Part shown: positions 1-4,835 of the stretch, piece by piece
Position numbering within the stretch: position 1 is the first letter of the stretch
Layout of the letters: the number at the start of each line of letters is the position of its first letter
Origin: Bifidobacterium breve
Lineage (GTDB): Bacteria; Actinomycetota; Actinomycetes; S36-B12
Assembly: GCA_945870085.1 (NCBI GenBank)
Contig: CAMBQX010000111.1
Span: 1 to 5,958, forward strand
Direction of reading: 5' to 3'
DNA length: 5,958 bases
The notes under the pieces: generated by a model
The model's database searches: none
What the model saw: only the letters and a program-made list of their open reading frames with translations
What the model was told of the DNA's origin: nothing
Position numbers and translations under genes: made by a program

Positions 1-131
1 AGTGCCTTTTTAATGCAAGCTTCCTGCGCGGGGGTGAGATTTAATCCACTTTCAGCAGCTTGCGCCGGTACGACACCAAGCATCAGCATTAGTGCGAGTA
101 TCCCCATCAGCATGTTTCTGGATTTTGACAT
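1..131 (-). CDS. Secreted protein, N-terminal part (cut by window edge)
   Basis: An ATG at 131 on the minus strand opens a frame that stays open to base 1, giving 43 codons. The translation begins MSKSRN, continues with a hydrophobic run (about residues 7-21, rich in Leu, Met and Val) and reaches PAQA-AE. This is a textbook Sec signal peptide with an AxA-type cleavage site after about residue 25. The mature start contains LTPAQEACIKKA, with one cysteine. I do not recognise the family. The protein is expected to be exported, and because the cysteine is not in a lipobox this is probably not a lipoprotein. The start is supported by a -10-like TACGTT exactly six bases upstream, so the mRNA may be leaderless. 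The repeat array at 204-604 lies upstream of this promoter. Everything after residue 43 is outside the window. Confidence 0.7.
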   Translation of the reverse strand, partial: MSKSRNMLMGILALMLMLGVVPAQAAESGLNLTPAQEACIKKA

Positions 132-166
132 ACCGCCAACGTACAACCAATGGTTCAATATCGGAA
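132..166 (-). promoter_or_regulatory. Putative leaderless promoter of the secreted-protein gene
   Basis: On the minus strand TACGTT (138-143) is followed by six bases and then the ATG at 131. This TANNNT-N6-start arrangement places the transcription start at the A of the ATG. A weak -35 candidate, TTCCGA (161-166), lies 17 bp further upstream. The -10 spacing is convincing; the -35 is not strong. Confidence 0.5.
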
Positions 167-203
167 GGTAATATGTGTCAGCGAAGAGGCCCCCGATCCT
201 TAT

Positions 204-253
204 ACCTGCTGAAACCGTCAAATATTGGCCTCAAAGTGACGGTTCGAGCAGGT
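204..253. repeat. Inverted repeat pair 1 within the 31-bp array
   Basis: ACCTGCTGAAACCGTCA (204-220) is the reverse complement of the copy at 237-253 except at two positions. The arms are 17 bp and are separated by 16 bases containing TTGGCC. As RNA this could fold into a long hairpin, and as DNA into a cruciform. Confidence 0.8.
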
Positions 254-326
254 TGAAGCCCCCGCCGTGACATTTCGAGCAGGTTGAAACCCCTTGAGTG
301 ACGGCGGCCACGCGCCCGACCCTTTG

Positions 327-376
327 ACCTGCTGGAACCGTCAAAATTTGGCCAAGAATTGACGGTTCGAGCAGGT
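327..376. repeat. Inverted repeat pair 2 within the 31-bp array
   Basis: ACCTGCTGGAACCGTCAA (327-344) matches the reverse complement of 359-376 at 17 of 18 positions. The 14-base loop contains the palindrome TTGGCCAA. This pair is a second copy of the 204-253 structure, offset by 123 bp, and the sequence just left of each pair (CCCGAYCCTT-like) is also shared. The two blocks therefore look like a longer duplicated module. Confidence 0.85.
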
Positions 377-613
377 ATATGGCCCGGCCGTGACGGTTTG
401 AGCAGGTTGAAGCCCCTGCGGTGACGGTTTGAGCAGGTTGAAGCCCATGCGGTGACGGTTTTCGAGCAGGTTGAAGCCCCTGCGGTTGATCGTTCGCGGC
501 GGCTGGCACGGGTTCGCGGCGTCAGGCGGCAAGGTTCGTGCGGTGATAGGTACGTTCCTGCTGTAACCGGCTGCCACCGTGACATTTCTATTCAGGGTTG
601 AGCCAAACTTTGA

Positions 614-1984
614 TCACTTCGATAGATAACCCAAAACATCTTGACGAGTGATAACCCCGGTCGGCATGCCGTCATCGACGACCACGGCAGCATCCGAAGC
701 CTCGAGGGCATGAACTGCAACCTGGATAGGCTCACCCGCCCCAATCATCGGCAGCGCAGCAGACATATGCAATGCAACCGGATCAGCAAGTTGTGCTCGA
801 CCGTTGAAAAGTGAATCGAGCAGGTCGCGCTCAATTACCGCCCCAACCACTTCGGCGGTCATGACCGGTGGCTCCGCGCGCACAACTGGCATTTGCGAGA
901 CCCCGAACTCGCGCAGGATGTTTATTGCATCACGCACCGTCTCGGTTGGGTGGGTGTGCACAAACGGCGGTAGCGCACCGGACTTGCCAAGCAATACATC
1001 ACCAACGGTTCGGTCGGTATCGGCTTGCAGGAAGCCGTAAGCGCTCATCCAGTCATCATTGAATACCTTGGATAAATAACCGCGCCCACTGTCGGGTAGC
1101 AATACAACGACGACATCTCCGGGTTTGGCGCGCTTGGCCACGTCGAGAGCCGCTACCACGGCCATTCCGCATGAGCCACCGACGAGTAGGCCTTCTTCGC
1201 GGGCCATCCGGCGGGTCATCTCGAAGGAGTCCTTATCCGAAACCGCAATGATCTCGTCGCAGACATTCGGGTCATATGCGGTCGGCCAGAAATCCTCACC
1301 CACACCTTCAACGAGATAAGGCCGGCCGGTACCACCTGAATAAACCGAGCCAACCGGATCAGCGCCAATAACGCGGACAGCGCCACCGCTCGCCTGCTTC
1401 AAGTAATTACCGGTGCCTGAGATGGTTCCACCGGTGCCAACCCCAGCGATGAAGTGGGTCACACGCCCTTCGGTTTGCGCCCAAAGCTCTGGGCCGGTGG
1501 TCTCGAAATGTGAGAGCGGGTTATTGGAGTTTGAGTATTGATCTGGCTTCCAGGCACCTGGAACTTCGCGGGCAAGTCGATCACTTACGGAGTAGTACGA
1601 GCGTGGGTCATCGGGATCAACCGCCGTTGGGCAGACAACAACTTCGGCGCCATAGGCCTTCAGCACATTGCGCTTGTCTTCACTGACTTTGTCTGGACAC
1701 ACAAAGACGCAGGTATAGCCGCGCTGCTGCGCGACTAGCGCTAGCCCAACACCGGTGTTCCCGCTCGTTGGTTCAACTATGACCCCGCCCGGCTTCAATG
1801 AACCATCGCGTTCGGCCGCATCAATCATGCGGATCGCGATGCGGTCTTTCACCGAACCACCTGGGTTTAGGTACTCAACCTTCGCCAGGACTATAACCCC
1901 CTCGGGCACCCCGTCAGTAACCGAGCGCAGCCTGACCAGCGGGGTGTTTCCGATAAGTTCGATGACAGACTCGGCGTAATCCAT
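614..1984 (-). CDS. cbs: Cystathionine beta-synthase (PLP enzyme with C-terminal CBS domains)
   Basis: This cytoplasmic PLP enzyme condenses homocysteine with serine to cystathionine, the first step of transsulfuration to cysteine. The 456-residue protein has the fold-type II layout. IGNTPLV is at 11-17. The PLP lysine is Lys46 in GGSVKDR. The substrate-binding loop TSGNTG is at 73-78, and the glycine-rich phosphate-binding loop GVGTGGT is at 181-187. The conserved DSGRGYLSK segment ends the catalytic domain. From about residue 330 a paired CBS-domain region follows, with typical V-x-D-A-I-N-I-L and PTGVITRQD-like strands. This tail separates it from plain O-acetylserine sulfhydrylases (CysK/CysM), the main alternative. 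Full length is normal for actinobacterial Cbs. The ATG at 1984 gives the canonical N-terminus and sits six bases behind TAGGGT. No cystathionine gamma-lyase gene is next to it; downstream is the repeat array. Regulation through the CBS domains is possible but cannot be read here. Confidence 0.95.
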   Translation of the reverse strand: MDYAESVIELIGNTPLVRLRSVTDGVPEGVIVLAKVEYLNPGGSVKDRIAIRMIDAAERDGSLKPGGVIVEPTSGNTGVGLALVAQQRGYTCVFVCPDKVSEDKRNVLKAYGAEVVVCPTAVDPDDPRSYYSVSDRLAREVPGAWKPDQYSNSNNPLSHFETTGPELWAQTEGRVTHFIAGVGTGGTISGTGNYLKQASGGAVRVIGADPVGSVYSGGTGRPYLVEGVGEDFWPTAYDPNVCDEIIAVSDKDSFEMTRRMAREEGLLVGGSCGMAVVAALDVAKRAKPGDVVVVLLPDSGRGYLSKVFNDDWMSAYGFLQADTDRTVGDVLLGKSGALPPFVHTHPTETVRDAINILREFGVSQMPVVRAEPPVMTAEVVGAVIERDLLDSLFNGRAQLADPVALHMSAALPMIGAGEPIQVAVHALEASDAAVVVDDGMPTGVITRQDVLGYLSK

Positions 1985-1996
1985 GAATAGACCCTA
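1985..1996 (-). promoter_or_regulatory. Putative leaderless promoter of cbs
   Basis: On the minus strand TAGGGT (1991-1996) is followed by CTATTC and then the cbs ATG. The start codon would be the first transcribed triplet. No good -35 hexamer is visible at 16-18 bp, and there is no Shine-Dalgarno sequence. The -35 region would extend across the opposing promoter. Confidence 0.5.
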
Positions 1997-2004
1997 GAAC
2001 CTCA

Positions 2005-2016
2005 TACGCTGGTGCC
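2005..2016 (+). promoter_or_regulatory. Putative leaderless promoter of the MBL-fold gene
   Basis: TACGCT (2005-2010) is followed by six bases and then the GTG at 2017, again the TANNNT-N6-start pattern. No Shine-Dalgarno sequence precedes the GTG. The matching -35 position falls inside the first codons of cbs and is not well conserved. The two -10 hexamers of the divergent pair are only 8 bp apart. Confidence 0.5.
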
Positions 2017-2736
2017 GTGTCCGACCCCATAGTCACCTTGGCTCCAAGTGTTTATCGCATCGGCACCATGGGTAGTTTTATTAATACTTTCGTCTTCCTC
2101 GAGCCCGATGGCTCGGTAACCCTCGTGGACTGCGGCCTGAAAAATGCTCCGGGGGCGATAGTTCGCGGTCTTAGCGCAATCGGCAAAGACCCGGGTGACG
2201 TTCAGCGTATTGTGCTCACCCACGCCCATGATGACCATATTGGTGGGGCCGCTGAAATGATCGGTGCCGCCGGCCTGTCAGGAGCGGCAATGCATGAAGC
2301 AGATGCCGAATTCATCCGAGCAGGCACCCTGCCCTCGATCGACCGTTCAAGTACCTCGGGCCGCATATTTGCCCGAATTCCAGCTCGACCTTACGCGGCT
2401 TTTGCCGTGTCCGAGGTGCTAACCGACGGACAGGTAATTGACGTCGCCGGTGGGCTGCGCGTAGTTCACACCCCGGGCCACACTCCGGGGCATATCTCGC
2501 TCCTCCATGAATCAACCGGAGTACTTATCACCGGTGATTCCATTTTCAATATGGCCTCGCGGATGACGTGGGCGCTATCTGCTTTTTGCACCTCTTATGA
2601 GCAAAGTAAGAACACGGCTGGGCGCCTGGGTGATCTTGAATTCAACGTAGCGGCTTTCACTCATGGGCCAGAGATTCGTAATAAGGCGCGTGAGCGCATA
2701 CGCTCATTCTTGACGAAACGTGGAGCACTCGGGTGA
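2017..2736 (+). CDS. Metallo-beta-lactamase-fold hydrolase
   Basis: The 239-residue protein is a predicted cytoplasmic metallo-hydrolase of the MBL superfamily with no signal peptide. The metal site is complete. THAHDDHIGG (68-77) supplies the H-x-H-x-D-H motif, HTPGHTPGH (151-159) the next histidine, GDS at 173-175 the bridging aspartate, and THG (215-217) the last histidine. The short length and these motifs fit the glyoxalase II-like or quorum-quenching-like subgroup, which hydrolyses thioesters, lactones or related esters. The real substrate cannot be told from motifs. The GTG start is supported by the -10 six bases upstream. The gene is divergent from cbs and overlaps the next gene by four bases (GTGA), so the two are probably co-transcribed and translationally coupled. 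A role linked to sulfur metabolism through cbs is only a guess from position. Confidence 0.9.
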   Translation: MSDPIVTLAPSVYRIGTMGSFINTFVFLEPDGSVTLVDCGLKNAPGAIVRGLSAIGKDPGDVQRIVLTHAHDDHIGGAAEMIGAAGLSGAAMHEADAEFIRAGTLPSIDRSSTSGRIFARIPARPYAAFAVSEVLTDGQVIDVAGGLRVVHTPGHTPGHISLLHESTGVLITGDSIFNMASRMTWALSAFCTSYEQSKNTAGRLGDLEFNVAAFTHGPEIRNKARERIRSFLTKRGALG

Positions 2737-3014
2737 ATGAGCAAGTAGTTGAGGAGTTCATCATCGAGCTAGACCGAGTCGTTGATCGCCTGCGCACAAT
2801 GCCAATCACGAAACTCGAGCGCTCCGCGAGCCTTACGCGGCCGGTACTTTCTGAGCTAGCCGAAATGGCAGGGCAATCAAGACCTGTGCCTGCTATTGCC
2901 GACAGGACACTAGGTGATCAGTGCGCGGTGCTAGGCCAGGAGCTAATTGACTCTGGCCGGCCCTGCGCAGCAGCCGCGGTGCTGCTGCGCGAACTTCGCC
3001 TAATGCTGCCTTGA
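2733..3014 (+). CDS. Small conserved-looking protein of unknown function
   Basis: This 93-residue frame starts at a GTG overlapping the stop of the MBL-fold gene (GTGA), with GGAG at 2722-2725 seven bases upstream as a ribosome binding site. That arrangement strongly favours a real gene. The protein is hydrophilic and looks mostly helical. Its N-terminus is acidic (EQVVEEFIIELDRVVDRLR), and the C-terminus has an alanine and leucine rich helix with a cysteine (RPCAAAAVLLRELRLM). There is no signal peptide, membrane segment or metal motif. I do not recognise the family. Coupling to the hydrolase suggests a shared complex or process. The stop codon abuts the stop of the opposing gene with no gap, and a strong inverted repeat lies near its 3' end. 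Confidence 0.75.
   Translation: MNEQVVEEFIIELDRVVDRLRTMPITKLERSASLTRPVLSELAEMAGQSRPVPAIADRTLGDQCAVLGQELIDSGRPCAAAAVLLRELRLMLP
2965..2990. repeat. Perfect 10-bp inverted repeat, possible terminator hairpin
   Basis: GCGCAGCAGC (2965-2974) and GCTGCTGCGC (2981-2990) are perfect reverse complements around the 6-base loop CGCGGT. It lies inside the last codons of the small plus-strand gene and 25 bases beyond the stop of the opposing membrane-protein gene. It has no U-tract on either strand, so a terminator role is an inference from position. The DNA could also simply encode the AAAAVLLRE helix. Confidence 0.5.
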
Positions 3015-3890
3015 CTAGTCGCGACTGAAAATTGAAATCAAGCGTAAAAACTCTAGGTAGATCCAGACCAAAGTGACGAGGAGTCCGAAGGCCATCCGCC
3101 ATGATTCGCGCTCAGGAGCTCCATTTGCAATCCCTTGCTTGATTGCTTCGAAGTCGAGCATCAGGAAGAAAGAGGCAATTAGCACGCCAGCCACGCAGAT
3201 GATCAGGCCCAACCCGTCAATACCGTAGAAGCCCCAGCCCCCACCGACACCAAATAGCGCAGCAACGAATGACGCCAACCCGATCACCATGTAGGTAACC
3301 GCGGCCCCGATCAGCACACTGACGAACTTCTTGTTGACCTTGATAACACCGGTCAAGTACAGGACAAGCATTACCCCGAATGTTGTCATCGTGGCAACGA
3401 CCGCCTGCACCACGATGCCCTGATAGTTGGAGGATTCGGCAAATTGGTTATACCAATTGCTGATGGCACCGAGCATCAATCCTTCAAAAACCGAGAACAC
3501 CAAGACCAAGGCAGGTGAAACTTTCTCGCGGAAAGCGATCACGAAGCCCAAAATGGTGGCGATGATGAGCGCCGGGAACATAATGATCGGGAAGGCGTAA
3601 GTCAGATTCCAGCCAACTACCGCGAACACTACGACCACCGCGAATACCAGCAGGGTCTTCATGATGACGTCGGTGATGGTCAGCCGCAGACCTGAACCGG
3701 CGGTCAGATTCGCGAACTGCTCATTAGTGTCGGCCGGTGGCACCACCGCGCCGCTGGCGTACTGAGCGCCGCTGGCGTACTCAGAGCCGCTGGCATACTG
3801 AGCGCCGGGTGCCGGATCGCCCGCGAAGGTGTACCCACCCTTGTTCGCAGGCTTGGAGTACTTCGACAAAACAGGGTTATTTGAGTCCAT
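3015..3890 (-). CDS. Bax inhibitor-1/YccA family integral membrane protein
   Basis: A 291-residue multi-pass inner membrane protein. Residues 1-65 form a polar cytosolic tail starting MDSNNPVLSKYSKPA, with a Tyr/Ala/Ser/Gly repeat at about 31-48. About seven hydrophobic segments follow, near 74-92, 98-118, 125-143, 157-178, 187-211, 226-246 and 264-286. The loop LDFEAIKQGIANGAP (245-259) and RESWRMAFGL after it are typical of the bacterial YccA-like BI-1 branch. Family members are proposed ion or proton leak channels; the bacterial role is unsettled. The frame can open at an ATG at 3929, but that codon touches the CCA end of the tRNA gene. I chose the ATG at 3890 because CTGACG-N17-TACCCT-N6 precedes it and because NNPVLSKY is a familiar N-terminus in this family. 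Stop codons of this gene and the convergent small gene are adjacent. Confidence 0.9.
   Translation of the reverse strand: MDSNNPVLSKYSKPANKGGYTFAGDPAPGAQYASGSEYASGAQYASGAVVPPADTNEQFANLTAGSGLRLTITDVIMKTLLVFAVVVVFAVVGWNLTYAFPIIMFPALIIATILGFVIAFREKVSPALVLVFSVFEGLMLGAISNWYNQFAESSNYQGIVVQAVVATMTTFGVMLVLYLTGVIKVNKKFVSVLIGAAVTYMVIGLASFVAALFGVGGGWGFYGIDGLGLIICVAGVLIASFFLMLDFEAIKQGIANGAPERESWRMAFGLLVTLVWIYLEFLRLISIFSRD
3748..3801 (-). repeat. Three 18-bp tandem repeats encoding QYASGA-like units
   Basis: Three in-frame 18-bp units (3748-3765, 3766-3783, 3784-3801) differ at only a few bases. They encode AQYASG, SEYASG and AQYASG in the N-terminal tail of the BI-1 family protein. Because the unit is a multiple of three, copy number could vary without breaking the frame. 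Confidence 0.85.
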
Positions 3891-3925
3891 ACCAATAGGG
3901 TAACCCACCGCATGAGATTCGTCAG
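3891..3925 (-). promoter_or_regulatory. Putative promoter of the BI-1 family gene
   Basis: On the minus strand CTGACG (3920-3925), a 17-bp spacer, TACCCT (3897-3902) and six bases lead directly to the ATG at 3890. It is the best -35/-10 pair in the window and implies a leaderless mRNA. It starts four bases beyond the tRNA CCA end, so the BI-1 gene need not depend on tRNA read-through. Confidence 0.6.
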
Positions 3926-3929
3926 CCAT

Positions 3930-4006
3930 TGGTGCCCTCGATGGGATTTGAACCCATACTGTGCCGGGTTTAAGCCGGGTGTCTCTGCCAGTTGGACTAC
4001 GAGGGC
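3930..4006 (-). tRNA. tRNA-Leu (anticodon UAA), short variable region, CCA encoded
   Basis: A 77-nt cloverleaf on the minus strand. The acceptor GCCCTCG pairs fully with CGAGGGC; discriminator A and CCA (3930-3932) are encoded. The T arm is ATGGG-TTCAAAT-CCCAT. The D arm has a 3-bp stem GTC/GAC with an 11-nt loop containing GG, the shape usual in Leu and Ser tRNAs. The anticodon loop CTTAAAC gives UAA (reads UUA, and UUG by wobble); the stem has four pairs plus a C-C mismatch at 27-43. The variable region is only about five bases (ACAGT), whereas Leu tRNAs normally have a long arm. The anticodon is the only register with U33. It would be transcribed from the 57-bp gap after the hydrolase gene, where TAAGGT (4031-4036, minus) is a possible -10. 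It could be a lineage-typical isoacceptor or an atypical tRNA. Confidence 0.85.
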
Positions 4007-4063
4007 CGTGCGTTGTTCAGTAAGAGGCCAACCTTAGAACCCCGGCTGAACTGGCTTACCACC

Positions 4064-4747
4064 TCAGGTGCATTGGGCCCTGAAGAAGGCGGCACTGCGC
4101 TCCCAAGCAAGGCCGGCATGGCTCGGTGAATAGACCTCCGGCCGGTCATCATTGAAGAAGGCGTGCTCGGAGCCCGGGTAATCGAAAACCTCGACCTGGC
4201 CGCCATGCTCGGCAATCGCCGCTGCGTACTCGGAAATCTTTGGGCCGGCCCAATCCTCATCCGACTCGGCCTTGTGGATGATCGCCGATTTTCCGGTGTA
4301 ATTTCCCCAATCCGGGGCGTAGTCAGGCCACGGCATAGCGGGATAGAAAGCTGCAGCACAGGAAATGTGCTCACTGACGGTCGGCGCCAATAGCGCCAAG
4401 CCACCACCCATGCAAAAACCCATCGCCGCAACCTTGCCGGACGACACTTCAGGGCGGCCCACCAGGTACGCGGCGGCACCGGCAAGGTCGGCAGCCGCGG
4501 CTGATACCCGAAGGCCCATCATCAGTTTTTGGGCTTCGTCCGGCTCGGTGGTCAAGGCCCCGCGGTAGTGATCCACCGCTAGTGCCACAAAACCCGCAGC
4601 GGCCAGCCGGTTAACGACTCCTTGAATATGAGGGACTAATCCCCACCACTCCTGAATGACGATGACACCCGGGCCTGCGCCCGACTCTGGGAAGGCAATG
4701 ACACCGCCTACCTGATCACCTTGGATCTCGATTTCGATATTTCGCAT
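4064..4747 (-). CDS. Dienelactone hydrolase family protein
   Basis: A 227-residue cytoplasmic alpha/beta hydrolase of the dienelactone hydrolase (carboxymethylenebutenolidase) family, of usual length. The nucleophile is Cys112 in GFCMGGG, and the catalytic histidine is His195 in GSEHAF. The acidic residue is probably in the ESDEDW stretch (161-166). QEWWGL (32-37) is the family's early glutamate-containing motif. Dienelactone hydrolases open 4-carboxymethylenebut-2-en-4-olide to maleylacetate in chlorocatechol breakdown. No catechol dioxygenase or muconate cycloisomerase is nearby, so a general esterase or lactonase role is as likely. The ATG at 4747 gives the standard N-terminus. Upstream there is no clear ribosome binding site; AAGAAT five bases before the start is a weak leaderless -10. 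It lies 74 bp downstream of the LacI-type gene on the same strand and could be co-transcribed with it. Confidence 0.9.
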   Translation of the reverse strand: MRNIEIEIQGDQVGGVIAFPESGAGPGVIVIQEWWGLVPHIQGVVNRLAAAGFVALAVDHYRGALTTEPDEAQKLMMGLRVSAAAADLAGAAAYLVGRPEVSSGKVAAMGFCMGGGLALLAPTVSEHISCAAAFYPAMPWPDYAPDWGNYTGKSAIIHKAESDEDWAGPKISEYAAAIAEHGGQVEVFDYPGSEHAFFNDDRPEVYSPSHAGLAWERSAAFFRAQCT

Positions 4748-4777
4748 GCTGCATTCTTGCCCATCGGGCGCGCTGAC

Positions 4778-4791
4778 GCGGGCTGACCCGC
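4778..4791. repeat. Short hairpin between lacI-type and hydrolase genes
   Basis: GCGGG-CTGA-CCCGC forms a 5-bp stem with a 4-base loop in the 74-bp gap between two minus-strand genes. No T-tract follows on either strand. It might slow or end transcription leaving the LacI-type gene, but the stem is short and the call is weak. Confidence 0.25.
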
Positions 4792-4801
4792 CCCACGGTT
4801 T

Positions 4802-4835
4802 ACTTCAATTTGCCGGTCACTTCAATTCGCCGGCG
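4802..4835. repeat. 17-bp tandem duplication spanning the stop of the LacI-type gene
   Basis: Two adjacent 17-bp units, 4802-4818 and 4819-4835, share 14 of 17 bases (ACTTCAATT-Y-GCCGG core). The right unit contains the stop codon of the LacI-type gene, so the end of the gene appears to have been duplicated just beyond its stop. Confidence 0.75.

Larger units (their letters stand above)
204..604. repeat. Array of about 31-bp repeats with inverted copies
   Basis: The gene-free stretch 132-613 is largely filled by copies of a unit with core TGACGGTTYGAGCAGG, usually followed by TTGAAGCCCC and a GC-rich end. Plus-oriented copies start at 237, 268, 360, 391, 422 and 453, mostly 31 bp apart. A degenerate one at 299 keeps the phase, another starts near 487, and a further decayed copy starts at 580. 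The copy at 453 carries two extra bases. Minus-oriented copies lie at 204-220 and 327-344, with a partial one near 556-570. Positions 492-540 also hold three loose GTTCG-containing units about 20-22 bp apart. The array fills the space between the cbs stop and the promoter of the secreted-protein gene. Open frames here show recurring peptides such as GFNLL and LQPAQT only because stops are scarce in a 31-bp unit that rotates through all frames; I do not regard them as genes. Unique spacers are absent, so it is not CRISPR. Confidence 0.9.

Noticed and set aside
204..376. Integron attC-like sites because of the paired inverted arms
   Set aside because: The arms do not show the RYYYAAC and GTTRRRY core sites in the expected positions, and no integrase or cassette genes are present.
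237..485. CRISPR array
   Set aside because: The 31-bp period is wholly repeat with no unique spacers of constant length, some units are inverted, and no cas gene is in the window.
178..585. Several overlapping minus-strand open frames of 78-135 codons in the repeat region
   Set aside because: They arise because the 31-bp repeat lacks stops on that strand and cycles through all three frames, giving the same peptides (GFNLL, LQPAQT, STCSN) in different frames. There is no ribosome site, and the composition does not look like a protein.
2002..2238. 78-codon minus-strand frame opposite the start of the MBL-fold gene
   Set aside because: It is antisense to a well-supported gene with intact metal motifs and has no family-like features.
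3970..3975. Reading the tRNA as a UAA stop-codon suppressor
   Set aside because: The loop register with U33 gives anticodon UAA, which reads UUA. A suppressor would need anticodon UUA, and that register breaks the anticodon stem.
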